From positions 1,240,001-1,304,000 of the forward strand of contig NZ_CP039887.1 of assembly GCF_005221305.1 (NCBI RefSeq): a DNA stretch of 64,000 nucleotides, written 5' to 3'. Of the stretch, positions 26,178 to 34,681 are shown piece after piece. The notes below the pieces were generated by a model that was not told the DNA's origin, ran no database searches, and worked only from the letters and a program-made list of their open reading frames with translations. Both the position numbers and the translations under genes were made by a program. The DNA comes from Neisseria subflava. GTDB lineage: Bacteria > Pseudomonadota > Gammaproteobacteria > Burkholderiales > Neisseriaceae. The number at the start of each line of letters is the position of its first letter. Positions within the stretch are counted from its first letter, which is position 1.

Positions 26178-27137
26178 ATGGCAGAAAAAAACTATTATGA
26201 AATACTGGGCGTTGCCAAAGATGCGGATGAGGCCGAAATCAAAAAAGCCTACCGAAAACTGGTGCGCAAATACCACCCCGATGTCAGCAAAGAACCTGAC
26301 GCAGCCGAACGTACGGTAGAAATCAACCGTGCCTACGAAACGCTTTCCGACAAAGAAAAGCGGGCTGAATACGATGAAATGTTGGCTAATCCTTACGGAC
26401 GCAGCACCAGAGGCAATCCGTTTGGTCAAGGAAGCAATCCTTTTGGCAATGGATTCAATGGTGGTGGCTTCCGCTATGAACGTCATGAAGGCGAGCCGTT
26501 CGGAGCGGGAGACTTCAATTTTGAAGATCTGTTTTCATCATTCCGCCAATCCCACAATCGTTCCGAGCAACCCTACGGCCCAATAAAAGGCGAGGATCAA
26601 CATGCTGAATTGAGTATTGATATTTACGCAGCGTATGTCGGTGCAGAACGTAGCATGACTTTGAATGTGCCGACTCTAGACGAACACGGACGTGCGGTTT
26701 ATCAAAATAAAACCCTCAACGTCAAAATTCCCAAAGGTATTGCAGAAGGCCAACAAATCCGTTTGGCCGGTCAAGGTTTGCCGGGATACAACGGTGGGGA
26801 AAACGGTGACTTGTACTTAAAAATCAAGTTCCACGACCAACCTGATTTATATGTCAAAAACAGGAAAGACGTATATCAAACAATAGATGTCAAACCTTGG
26901 GAAGCCGTATTGGGCGGCAAAATCATCGTCCCTACCGCTTCAGGCCGCTTACAGGTCAATCTGCCTGCCAACAGCCAAAGCGGTAAAAGCATCCGCCTTA
27001 AAGGCAAAGGTATTCCTGCAAAAGAAGCCGGAGACCTTTATCTTAATATCCGCATTAATGTTCCGCCAGTAGAGAGCGAAGCCGACCGTGCCGCATGGGA
27101 AAAATTGGCCGAACACTTTGCCGCGAAACAAGCATAA
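26178..27137 (+). CDS. cbpA: CbpA-type DnaJ co-chaperone
   Basis: The start is ATG at 26178 (MAEKNYYEILGVAKDAD) after AAAGGAATAAC; 319 residues. The J domain (1-70) has the HPD motif (YHPDVSKEPD). A Gly/Phe/Asn-rich linker of about 65 residues follows, then two beta-sandwich substrate-binding domains (LSIDIYAAYVGAERSM, LYLKIKFHDQPDLYV, IDVKPWEAVLGGKI). The zinc-finger region of true DnaJ is absent, as in CbpA. It stimulates DnaK and in E. coli also binds curved DNA. The gene for its modulator CbpM starts 15 bases after it. Confidence 0.88.
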   Translation: MAEKNYYEILGVAKDADEAEIKKAYRKLVRKYHPDVSKEPDAAERTVEINRAYETLSDKEKRAEYDEMLANPYGRSTRGNPFGQGSNPFGNGFNGGGFRYERHEGEPFGAGDFNFEDLFSSFRQSHNRSEQPYGPIKGEDQHAELSIDIYAAYVGAERSMTLNVPTLDEHGRAVYQNKTLNVKIPKGIAEGQQIRLAGQGLPGYNGGENGDLYLKIKFHDQPDLYVKNRKDVYQTIDVKPWEAVLGGKIIVPTASGRLQVNLPANSQSGKSIRLKGKGIPAKEAGDLYLNIRINVPPVESEADRAAWEKLAEHFAAKQA

Positions 27138-27152
27138 GAGAAAGGATAAATT

Positions 27153-27443
27153 ATGATTCAGTCCTCCGATATTACCCTTACTTTTGAAGAAATCGTTGCC
27201 GCCAGCCGCTGCCGTCGCGATTGGCTGTTGGAACTTATAGCAGAAGACATCATCAGCATCGATGGCGCGCCCGAAAAAAGCACCTTCAGTGGTTTTCATC
27301 TTGCCCGCATCCGTCGCGCACAACGCTTAAGCCGTGATTTTGAGGCCGGCATTCCCGCATTGGGGCTGATTATGCGGCTGTTAGACGAGGTGGAAGAACT
27401 CAGAAAAATACAGCGTCCGCTGGTACTACTCGAAGAAGAGTAA
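27153..27443 (+). CDS. cbpM: CbpM-type chaperone modulator
   Basis: The 96-residue protein has a MerR-like winged-helix start (LTFEEIVAASRCRRDWLLELI) and a helical end (LIMRLLDEVEELRKIQ), the CbpM layout. CbpM binds the J domain of CbpA and blocks its DnaK-stimulating and DNA-binding activity. The pair is an operon with 15 bases between the genes. Confidence 0.85.
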   Translation: MIQSSDITLTFEEIVAASRCRRDWLLELIAEDIISIDGAPEKSTFSGFHLARIRRAQRLSRDFEAGIPALGLIMRLLDEVEELRKIQRPLVLLEEE

Positions 27444-27516
27444 ATATCGACAAGTTGTTCGATTAAATATTGATGACAAAAAAAGTTTTTGATGTTTATT
27501 GATATTCTATAATGAA

Positions 27517-27546
27517 AGGCCGTCTGAAAGTATTTTCAGACGGCCT
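27517..27546. terminator. Inverted AG-DUS pair between converging cbpM and ybdD-like genes
   Basis: The stem with T runs on both sides can stop both transcripts. Confidence 0.75.
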
Positions 27547-27559
27547 TTTTATGCCTTAA

Positions 27560-27754
27560 TTAACAACAGCGTCCGCCGTTGCCGCCGCAACGGCGTTTGC
27601 GGCAGTAGTCTTGAAATTGCAGCTCAGTCATGACCGGCGCGTTGGGATTATGTCTGCGCTGGCGGGCAACGTAGTTTTCATAATCTGGAACACCGGCCAT
27701 CAAGTTTGCTGTCAGCTTGATGGTTTTCCACCAAGATGCAAGCTTATGCTTCAT
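27560..27754 (-). CDS. YbdD/YjiX family small protein
   Basis: The 64-residue protein has the family pattern MAGVPDYENYVARQRRHNP ... PVMTELQFQDYCRKR and a Cys-rich end (CGGNGGRCC). Its start overlaps the last 11 bases of cstA, so translation is probably coupled. YbdD/YjiX partners accompany CstA/BtsT pyruvate or peptide carriers and are needed for their transport activity in E. coli. Confidence 0.85.
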   Translation of the reverse strand: MKHKLASWWKTIKLTANLMAGVPDYENYVARQRRHNPNAPVMTELQFQDYCRKRRCGGNGGRCC

Positions 27755-29825
27755 TCTGAGCCTCCGGCTGTTTACCGTCGCGGTACACTGCTGGAATTTC
27801 TTTAGCAGTTGGCCAGCCGACTTTGCGGGCTTTCATGGCAGTATGGAAACCGTATACGGCGACAATCACGACAACTGCCAGGAACAAAGCGGTCAGACCG
27901 GCATTGATTTGGTCGTTGAAGATGATTTGTGACATTTCGCCAATGTCTTTAGCTGGAGCAAGGACTTTGCCTGAAGCCAAGGCATCGCGGTATTTGCCTG
28001 CGTGAGCCAAGAAGCTGACGCGTGGGTCGCTGTGGAACAGTTTTTGCAAACCGGCATAGCAGGTCACAAACAATACGCCGACAGCAGGAACCAAGGTTAC
28101 CCAAACATAGCGGTCGCGTTTCATTTTCACCAATACAACGGTACACATAATCAACGCTACGCCTGCGAGCATTTGGTTGGCAATACCGAACAACGGCCAG
28201 AGCGAGTTGATACCACCCAGAGGATCGGTTACGCCGGTATAGAGGAAGTAACCCCACAATGCCACAGCCAAGAATGTTGCAACCAAGTTGGCAGGGATAG
28301 AGTCGGTGTTACCAAATGGTTTGTAGAAGATACTGCCCAGGTCTTGAATCATGAAACGGGCAACGCGTGTACCGGCGTCAACCGCGGTCAAGATGAACAA
28401 GGCTTCAAACAGCAAGGCAAAGTGATACCAGAACGCCATCATGGCTTCACCCGGAATCAGACGACTCATGATGTGTGCCATACCGACTGCGAGGGTTGGT
28501 GCGCCACCTGCACGAGACAGAATGGTGTTTTCGCCCACTTCTTTAGCAGTGTGCAACAAGGTTGCAGCATCAACAGGGAAGTTCAGTTTAGTGGTAATAA
28601 CTTCGGCAGCTGTGTTGGCATCTGTACCAATTAGCGCGGCCGGGCTGTTCATCGCGAAGTACACGCCTGGATCAAGCGAAGCGGCGGCAGCCAGAGCCAT
28701 AATGGCCACAAAGCTTTCCATAATCATGCCGCCGTAACCGATCATGCGGACGTGGGTTTCGTTTTCCAGCATTTTTGGTGTGGTACCGGAAGAAATCAGC
28801 GCATGGAAGCCTGAAACCGCACCACAAGCAATGGTAATGAACAAGAATGGGAACAATGCACCGGAGAATACCGGACCGGAACCATCGATAAAGTGGGTAA
28901 CTGCAGGCATTTGCAGAGTCGGGTTAACAATAACGATACCCAAAGCCAAAGCTGCAATCGTACCGATTTTCAGGAAGGTAGACAGATAGTCACGCGGAGT
29001 CAGCAAGAGCCAAACCGGCAATACGGAAGCCACGAAACCGTAAATCATAATCGCCCAAGTCAGCTGAATGCCGTCAAGGTCGAACCAGTGACCAAAGGAG
29101 CTGTGGGCAACATCTTCACCGTAAATCACGGCCAACATCAACAAGATAAAGCCGACGATGGAAATTTCGCCAATTTTGCCCGGACGGATATAACGGGTGT
29201 AGATACCCATAAACAGGGCAATCGGCATAGTCGCTGCGATGGTGAACGTACCCCAAGGGCTGTGAACCAATGCTTTTACAACGATCAGCGCCAACACCGC
29301 CATAATGATGACCATAATCATCAAAATACCGATGGATGCAATCACGCCTGGGACGGTACCGAGTTCTTGTTTAACGATATCGCCCAAAGACTTACCATCA
29401 CGGCGCATAGAAACAAACAGTACCATCATATCCTGTACGGCACCGGCAAATACCACGCCGAAGATAATCCACAAAGTACCGGGCAGATAACCCATTTGCG
29501 CTGCCAATACAGGACCAACCAAAGGGCCTGCGCCGGCAATAGCGGCAAAGTGGTGGCCGAACAGTACGCCTTTATGTGTGGGAACATAGTCCAAGCCGTC
29601 ATTATGGCGTTCTGCCGGAGTCAGACGGTTAGGATCAAGCTGCATCACACGGTTGGCAATGTAAAGACTGTAAAAACGGTAGGCAATGCAGTATACCGAA
29701 ATGGCGGCCGTAACCATCCAAATCGCACTGACCTGCTCGCCACGGCTGAGAGCTAAAGTGGTAAAGGAGGCCAAGCCTACCAGAACCACAATACCCCAGA
29801 TCAAAAATGATTTGAGCGATTTCAT
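27744..29825 (-). CDS. cstA: Carbon starvation protein CstA
   Basis: The protein has 693 residues with about 16-18 membrane helices. CstA motifs visible are PTHKGVLFGHHFAAIAGAGP, the SRRRDGKSLG-like loop (VSMRRDGKSLGDIVKQELG) and the C-terminal FGIANQMLAGVAL. It is an inner-membrane peptide/pyruvate carrier family induced by carbon starvation in enterobacteria. The small YbdD-like gene overlaps its 3' end. A plausible promoter lies at 29904-29932. Confidence 0.92.
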   Translation of the reverse strand: MKSLKSFLIWGIVVLVGLASFTTLALSRGEQVSAIWMVTAAISVYCIAYRFYSLYIANRVMQLDPNRLTPAERHNDGLDYVPTHKGVLFGHHFAAIAGAGPLVGPVLAAQMGYLPGTLWIIFGVVFAGAVQDMMVLFVSMRRDGKSLGDIVKQELGTVPGVIASIGILMIMVIIMAVLALIVVKALVHSPWGTFTIAATMPIALFMGIYTRYIRPGKIGEISIVGFILLMLAVIYGEDVAHSSFGHWFDLDGIQLTWAIMIYGFVASVLPVWLLLTPRDYLSTFLKIGTIAALALGIVIVNPTLQMPAVTHFIDGSGPVFSGALFPFLFITIACGAVSGFHALISSGTTPKMLENETHVRMIGYGGMIMESFVAIMALAAAASLDPGVYFAMNSPAALIGTDANTAAEVITTKLNFPVDAATLLHTAKEVGENTILSRAGGAPTLAVGMAHIMSRLIPGEAMMAFWYHFALLFEALFILTAVDAGTRVARFMIQDLGSIFYKPFGNTDSIPANLVATFLAVALWGYFLYTGVTDPLGGINSLWPLFGIANQMLAGVALIMCTVVLVKMKRDRYVWVTLVPAVGVLFVTCYAGLQKLFHSDPRVSFLAHAGKYRDALASGKVLAPAKDIGEMSQIIFNDQINAGLTALFLAVVVIVAVYGFHTAMKARKVGWPTAKEIPAVYRDGKQPEAQNEA

Positions 29826-29903
29826 TGATTTATCCTTAAAACGTGATGCACAAAGGCTTGCTTTAGCGACAAACTGCCTTAATGCGCTTCAGAACGACTA
29901 ATC

Positions 29904-29932
29904 ATTATAGTCTTCATGATTTCATGAGTGAA
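29904..29932 (-). promoter_or_regulatory. Candidate sigma70 promoter of cstA
   Basis: On the minus strand TTCACT and TATAAT are 17 bases apart, about 80 bases before cstA. The spacer holds two TCATGA copies. Confidence 0.5.
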
Positions 29933-30060
29933 ATGTCATTTCAACCCAAATTCAACAGAAAACAAAATGATTAGTTCGTTCGTAAGGTTAACACAAACAG
30001 ACAATACACCCTTTAGTTTTTACTTTATAACTAAAAATTTCTTAACATATCGCAAGTGAA

Positions 30061-30101
30061 AGGCCGTCTGAAAACCCAAATCTTCAGTTTTCAGACGGCC
30101 T
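30061..30101. terminator. Inverted AG-DUS pair
   Basis: The hairpin lies upstream of the pseudouridine synthase gene, with no obvious transcript to stop unless one runs in from cstA's upstream side. Confidence 0.5.
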
Positions 30102-30155
30102 GACAAACGGTCAATGCTATAATCCGACATTCCCATTTCTCTATATTGCCATATC

Positions 30156-30899
30156 ATGCAAAACAACGATTCCGAAACCATGCGTCTCTCCAAACGCATG
30201 GCACAATTAGGTTTATGCTCGCGCCGTGAGGCAGACAGCTACATCGAGCAAGGCTGGGTCAAAGTCAACGGCCAAACCGCCGTACTTGGTCAAAAAGTCA
30301 CCGAGCGTGACCGCATTGACCTCAACAAACAAGCTCATGAAAAACAAGCCGCGCGCGTCACCATCCTTCTGAACAAACCCGTCGGCTACGTCAGTGCGCA
30401 GGCAGAAAAAGGCTATAAATCTGCCGCCGAACTCATTACCGCCGACAACCATTGGGAAGGCGACGACAGCCGTATCCCTTTCAGCGAAAAGCACAAATTC
30501 GGCTTAGCTCCTGCCGGCCGCCTGGATATTGACTCTGTCGGATTATTGGTGCTCACCCAAGATGGCCGCATCGCCAAACAACTGATTGGCGAAAACAGCA
30601 GCAGCGAAAAAGAATACCTTGTCCGCGTCCGCGGCAAACTGGACGACAAAGGCCTCGCCCTGCTCAACCACGGCTTGAGTTTGGACGGAGAAAAATTGCG
30701 CCACGCCAAAGTCGAATGGCAAAACGAAGACCAGTTGCGCTTTATTTTGCGACAAGGCAAAAAACGTCAAATCCGCCGCATGTGCGAACTGGTCGGCCTG
30801 CGTGTCGTCGGTTTGAAACGCATCCGTATGGGCAAGGTCAAACTCGGCAGACTGCCGCCGGGAAAATGGCGTTATTTACGCGCTGACGAATCGTTTTAA
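30156..30899 (+). CDS. rRNA pseudouridine synthase (RsuA/RluB/RluF family)
   Basis: The protein has 247 residues. An S4 RNA-binding domain at about 10-60 (RLSKRMAQLGLCSRREADSY) precedes the catalytic domain with LLNKPVGYVSAQ, the APAGRLDIDSVGLLVLTQDG motif (catalytic Asp in GRLD) and RQGKKRQIRRMCELVGLRV. It isomerises a uridine in rRNA. The long KPVGYVSAQAEKGYKSAAELI segment most resembles RluF (23S U2604), but the exact site cannot be assigned. The ATG at 30156 or the second at 30180 could start. Confidence 0.85.
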   Translation: MQNNDSETMRLSKRMAQLGLCSRREADSYIEQGWVKVNGQTAVLGQKVTERDRIDLNKQAHEKQAARVTILLNKPVGYVSAQAEKGYKSAAELITADNHWEGDDSRIPFSEKHKFGLAPAGRLDIDSVGLLVLTQDGRIAKQLIGENSSSEKEYLVRVRGKLDDKGLALLNHGLSLDGEKLRHAKVEWQNEDQLRFILRQGKKRQIRRMCELVGLRVVGLKRIRMGKVKLGRLPPGKWRYLRADESF

Positions 30900-30914
30900 T
30901 TGCAGATAACAAAA

Positions 30915-30945
30915 AGGCCGTCTGAAAACACATTTCAGACGGCCT
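30915..30945. terminator. Inverted AG-DUS pair between converging genes
   Basis: The hairpin lies between the pseudouridine synthase gene and alr. Confidence 0.7.
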
Positions 30946-30958
30946 GATCTTTTACTGC

Positions 30959-32017
30959 TTACTCGATATAAGTAAACTTCGCACGTTTGATATTGCAGAG
31001 GATTTCGTACGGAATCATACCGGCAATTTCGGAAACTTCATTGATATTAATCACATCGCCCCAAAGCTCTACTTCCGCGCCCAAGCCCTCTTTCGAGGCT
31101 TCCAGCTCAACCGTAATCATATCCATAGATACCCTGCCGATAATACGGCTGCGTTTGCCATCCACCGCCACAGGGGAATTAGTGGAAGCACGACGCGGAT
31201 AACCGTCGGCATAGCCGCAGGCAATCAAACCGACACGGGTAGATTTGCTGGTGTAGAACGTTGCGCCGTAGCCAATCGGAGAATGCGGTTGCAACACACG
31301 CTCGCCGAAAACGCGGGAAGTCAGACGCATAACTGGTTTCAAACGCTCATCCACGCCGCCGAAAGGCGAAATACCATATAAGGCCAGACCGGCACGTCCC
31401 CAATCGCGCCGCGCTTCAGGCACGTTCAAAATCGCGGCGGAATTGGCCAAGCTCTCTTCGCCTTCCAAACCTTCACATGCCAAATCAAACGCTTCAAGCT
31501 GCATTTCGGTCATGCCGTTTTCCGGCTCGTCCGCGCAGGCAAAATGGCTGAATTTCACAATGTTTTCAACCGATTCGGATTGTTTCAATGCAGTATAGGC
31601 CGCAGCATAGTTATGCGGAAAGAAACCGGCACGGTGCATACCCGAGTCCATTTTCAGCCATACGGTTGTCGGACGTTGCCACTCATGATGCATAAACGCC
31701 TCCAGCTGCCATTGGCTGCCGATTGCCGGCCACAAATCATAACGGTCAACATCCGCATACTCCGCAGCCTCAAATACACCTTCCAACAAAACAATCGGAT
31801 TTTTAATGCCGTTTTGACGCAACTCCACGCCTTCATCTACCGTTGCCACCGCAAAGCCGTCGGCAATATCCGCCAACGCGTGTGCACATCTGACCGCACC
31901 ATGCCCGTAAGCATCGGCCTTAATCACAGCCAGCAATTTATTGCCGTGCAACTCTTTGAGAAAACGATAATTTTGACGTAAATTATCCAAACGGATTTGC
32001 GCATTGAGCGGACGCAT
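30959..32017 (-). CDS. alr: Alanine racemase
   Basis: The protein has 352 residues. The PLP lysine is Lys33 in AVIKADAYGHG. The C-terminal catalytic Tyr is in PIGYGATFYTS, and the YADGYPRR and VSMDMITVEL motifs are typical. It interconverts L- and D-alanine for peptidoglycan. The divergent neighbour is an Lrp/AsnC regulator, a pairing that could link it to alanine or leucine sensing, but no binding site is evident. Confidence 0.95.
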   Translation of the reverse strand: MRPLNAQIRLDNLRQNYRFLKELHGNKLLAVIKADAYGHGAVRCAHALADIADGFAVATVDEGVELRQNGIKNPIVLLEGVFEAAEYADVDRYDLWPAIGSQWQLEAFMHHEWQRPTTVWLKMDSGMHRAGFFPHNYAAAYTALKQSESVENIVKFSHFACADEPENGMTEMQLEAFDLACEGLEGEESLANSAAILNVPEARRDWGRAGLALYGISPFGGVDERLKPVMRLTSRVFGERVLQPHSPIGYGATFYTSKSTRVGLIACGYADGYPRRASTNSPVAVDGKRSRIIGRVSMDMITVELEASKEGLGAEVELWGDVININEVSEIAGMIPYEILCNIKRAKFTYIE

Positions 32018-32209
32018 AATGTATTCCTCTTATCGGCATTCCGTTTCAGACGGCCTGCCCTATTACTTTGAAGTAAATATTATAGGTCAAAAACTACACA
32101 GGATTCCATGAAATACACAAGAATAATCTATTCATAATTTAGACCTCATGCGCACTTTTAGGCATTTATGCTTCTTCTCAGGCTGTTTTAAGGTTATGAT
32201 TCAATCCAA

Positions 32210-32695
32210 ATGAAAACGACAGACATCAAGGCCATGAAAGAACTCGACAAAACCGACTTAAAAATTCTCAAGCTCCTACAACAAAACGCACGTATCCCCA
32301 TGACCGAATTGGCTGAAAAAGTCGGCCTCTCCACCACACCGGTAACCGAACGCGTCCGCCGCTTGGAACGCGACAACCTTATTACCGGCTATCACGCCCA
32401 TCTGAATCCCCATGCTCTAGGTCAAAGCCTTTTGGTCTTTGTCGAGCTGAAACTGCGCTCCAAATCCGGCAATATTTTTGAAGACTTCAAACGCGAAGTG
32501 CTGAAGATTCCGCAAATTCTAGAATGCCACTTGGTCTCCGGCGAATACGACTACCTTATCAAAGTCCGTCTGCCCAATATGTCCGCCTATCGCGATATGC
32601 TCGGCAATATCCTGCTGCAACTGCCGGCCGCGTCCGAAAGTCGCAGCTATGTTGTCATGGAAGAAGTCAAAGAAGAAGTAGTATTAGACATCTAA
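32210..32695 (+). CDS. Lrp/AsnC family transcriptional regulator
   Basis: The protein has 161 residues (or 153 from the second Met at 32234, MKELDKTDLKIL, which fits the family start better). The N-terminal helix-turn-helix is ARIPMTELAEKVGLSTTPVTERVRRLE. The C-terminal RAM/ligand domain contains ILECHLVSGEYDYLIKVRLPN. Lrp-type octamers respond to amino acids such as leucine or methionine. It is divergent from alr and adjacent to two tandem sRNA genes, the same neighbourhood I recall for NmsR/RcoF sRNAs in pathogenic Neisseria. Confidence 0.88.
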   Translation: MKTTDIKAMKELDKTDLKILKLLQQNARIPMTELAEKVGLSTTPVTERVRRLERDNLITGYHAHLNPHALGQSLLVFVELKLRSKSGNIFEDFKREVLKIPQILECHLVSGEYDYLIKVRLPNMSAYRDMLGNILLQLPAASESRSYVVMEEVKEEVVLDI

Positions 32696-32712
32696 TTCTA
32701 TTCAACAAATAA

Positions 32713-32747
32713 AGGCCGTCTGAAAGATTACAACATTCAGACGGCCT
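32713..32747. terminator. Inverted AG-DUS pair after the Lrp gene
   Basis: The hairpin separates the regulator from the oppositely oriented sRNA genes. Confidence 0.7.
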
Positions 32748-32762
32748 TTATTTTAAATAGGC

Positions 32763-32855
32763 AAAAAAAATGCACACATTCGACAGAATGCGTGCCAAGT
32801 CTACAAAGGAGAAATAGAGGAGAAACTATTAACTGACTACTCGAACCAGCTAACG
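32763..32855 (-). ncRNA. NmsR/RcoF-type sRNA, downstream sibling
   Basis: On the minus strand a start near 32855 is followed by a 7-bp stem (TTAGCTG/CAGTTAA), the exposed pyrimidine stretch TTTCTCCTCTATTTCTCC, which is complementary to Shine-Dalgarno sequences, and a terminator GCACGCATTC ... GAATGTGTGC with eight T. A conserved 36-base segment is shared with its sibling at 32962-33049. Tandem sRNAs of this design (NmsRA/NmsRB, RcoF1/2, NgncR_162/163) repress metabolic and colonisation genes by covering ribosome-binding sites. Confidence 0.8.
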
Positions 32856-32861
32856 AAACGA

Positions 32862-32890
32862 ATTATGCAACAAGATATTCAACCGCGCAA
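32862..32890 (-). promoter_or_regulatory. Promoter of downstream sRNA
   Basis: On the minus strand TTGCGC and CATAAT are separated by 17 bases; the expected start is 7 bases on. Confidence 0.6.
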
Positions 32891-32961
32891 GTATTTTTCT
32901 TGTAAAGTTTCTTAATTGTTCGATTTACAAATTTTAAATGTAATCATATTTCAATACAGAT

Positions 32962-33049
32962 AAAAAAATGCGCATACCGTTTCGATATGCGCCAAGTCTA
33001 CAAAGGAGAAATAGAGGAGAAAAATCAAGCTGCATCAAGCAACTCAACG
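32962..33049 (-). ncRNA. NmsR/RcoF-type sRNA, upstream sibling
   Basis: On the minus strand it begins near 33049 with the stem AGTTGC/GCAGCT, then the same anti-Shine-Dalgarno stretch TTTCTCCTCTATTTCTCC and TTTGTAGACTTGG. It ends in the terminator GCGCATATCG ... CGGTATGCGC and seven T. The single-stranded region is identical to the other sibling while the two hairpins differ, the usual pattern for functionally redundant siblings. Length is about 88 nt. Confidence 0.82.
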
Positions 33050-33055
33050 GCGCGA

Positions 33056-33084
33056 ATTATCCTAGCCTTCTACCCGCCTGTCAA
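33056..33084 (-). promoter_or_regulatory. Near-consensus promoter of upstream sRNA
   Basis: On the minus strand TTGACA is 17 bases from GATAAT, an almost perfect sigma70 promoter pointing into the sRNA. Confidence 0.8.
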
Positions 33085-33269
33085 CCGTTTTCCTATCTAT
33101 TTTCAAGTATTTTGCTAAAAAACAACAAATCCGCTACTCCCCTCTTTTTCTTGCTATTTTCACCCATATATAAAAGGAATTTAGGGCCGTCTGAAACATA
33201 TATTGCCACTAAAGATAAACGGCTCCATACTCACACATTCATCGTCCATATCAACCCAAGCCAAAGACC

Positions 33270-34607
33270 ATGACCACCCCACTTTCCCTTGCCGTTGTCG
33301 GCCATACCAACACAGGCAAAACCTCGCTCTTACGTACGCTTTTGCGCGACAGTACCTTCGGCGAAGTAAAAAACGCGCCATCCACCACGCGCCATGTCGA
33401 AGAAGCCCTTATCAACGACGGCGACGACAGCTTGGTTTACCTCTACGACACCCCCGGCCTTGAAGATGCCGGCGGCGTGTTGGACTGGCTGGAAACCCAT
33501 ACATCCGCACGCGATGACGGCATTGAGCGCATCCAGCAGTTCCTCAGCAATCATGAGGCGCATCACGAGTTCAACCAAGAAGCCAAAGTGCTGCGCCAAG
33601 TCATGCAAAGCGATATGGCCATTTACGTTATCGATGCGCGGGAACCCGTCCTCGACAAATACAAAGACGAGCTAACCATTTTGTCTTGGTCCGCCAAGCC
33701 CATCATGCCCGTGTTCAACTTCACCCAAAATCAAGACCTGACCGCTTGGACCAATATGCTCGCCCGCAGAAATCTGCATGTTTACGCCGGTTTCGATACC
33801 GTTGCGTTCGACTTTGAAGGCGAAATCCGATTGTGGGAAAACCTTGCCACCATGTTACCTAAGCGCGACATCCTCGACCGCCTCATCAATATGCGCCGTC
33901 GCGAGTGGCAACGGCTGGATACGGAAGCGCGCCGTGAAATTGCCGATTTTCTGCTGGATGTCGCCGCATTCACCCAAGAAATTGCCGAAAACGACGACCC
34001 TGCCCCGACTTTGGAAGTCATGCAATCGGAAATCCGCCAACTTGAGCGGCAAATGCAACAACGCCTATTCACACTTTACCGCTTCTATCACGACGAAGTC
34101 GGCAGCGACAGCACATGGATGCCCAAAGCCTTCAAACAAGACCCGTTTGACAGCGAGTTGCTCAAACATTACGGCATCCGTACCGGTACCGGCGCAACCG
34201 CAGGCGCGCTCATCGGTTTAGGCTTGGACATTGCCACGCTTGGCGGCTCGCTTGGTTTGGGTACAGCCATCGGCGGACTATTGGGCGGTATTTTGCCCAA
34301 TGCCCAAGACATCACCGATAAAATCAACGGCCGACAAACCCTGCATACCGATCCGGAAACCCTTACCCTGCTCGCCGCACGCGCACTGGATTTGTTGCAC
34401 ATCTTGCAAACGCGCGGCCATGCGGCTCAATCGCATATCGAGCTAAAAGAACGCAAAGCGCCATGGAATGCGGCCAAATTGCCAAGCGAACTTAACAAAG
34501 CGCGCAGCAACCGCAAATGGTCTTCACTCAACACACACCAGCCCGAAGCCAGCCGTAACGAACGCGCAGCCTATGTCGCCACTTTAAGCGAGAAATTAAA
34601 AGCTTAG
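33270..34607 (+). CDS. Era/dynamin-like GTPase with DUF3482
   Basis: The protein has 445 residues. G motifs are G1 VVGHTNTGKTSLLRTL, G2 Thr in PSTTRHVEE, G3 YDTPGLED and a possible G4 in PVFNFTQNQD. From about residue 290 the DUF3482 half contains a Gly-rich membrane-like segment (GTGATAGALIGLGLDIATLG ... GLGTAIGGLLGGILP) that may insert in or lean on the membrane. Similar gammaproteobacterial genes sit beside a DUF2868 gene, which is missing here. The biological role is unknown. Confidence 0.8.
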   Translation: MTTPLSLAVVGHTNTGKTSLLRTLLRDSTFGEVKNAPSTTRHVEEALINDGDDSLVYLYDTPGLEDAGGVLDWLETHTSARDDGIERIQQFLSNHEAHHEFNQEAKVLRQVMQSDMAIYVIDAREPVLDKYKDELTILSWSAKPIMPVFNFTQNQDLTAWTNMLARRNLHVYAGFDTVAFDFEGEIRLWENLATMLPKRDILDRLINMRRREWQRLDTEARREIADFLLDVAAFTQEIAENDDPAPTLEVMQSEIRQLERQMQQRLFTLYRFYHDEVGSDSTWMPKAFKQDPFDSELLKHYGIRTGTGATAGALIGLGLDIATLGGSLGLGTAIGGLLGGILPNAQDITDKINGRQTLHTDPETLTLLAARALDLLHILQTRGHAAQSHIELKERKAPWNAAKLPSELNKARSNRKWSSLNTHQPEASRNERAAYVATLSEKLKA

Positions 34608-34625
34608 AATTGCCGCATAACAAAA

Positions 34626-34659
34626 AGGCCGTCTGAAATCCAAATGTTTCAGACGGCCT
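34626..34659. terminator. Inverted AG-DUS pair between converging genes
   Basis: The hairpin lies between the GTPase gene and mtrE. Confidence 0.75.
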
Positions 34660-34681
34660 TTTAATCTTAGCAGGCAAATAC

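Larger units (their letters stand above)
29826..30155. other. Intergenic region between cstA and pseudouridine synthase gene
   Basis: The 330 bases contain the cstA promoter, an AT-rich stretch at 29990-30050 and a DUS hairpin at 30061-30101. I see no coding potential. Confidence 0.5.
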
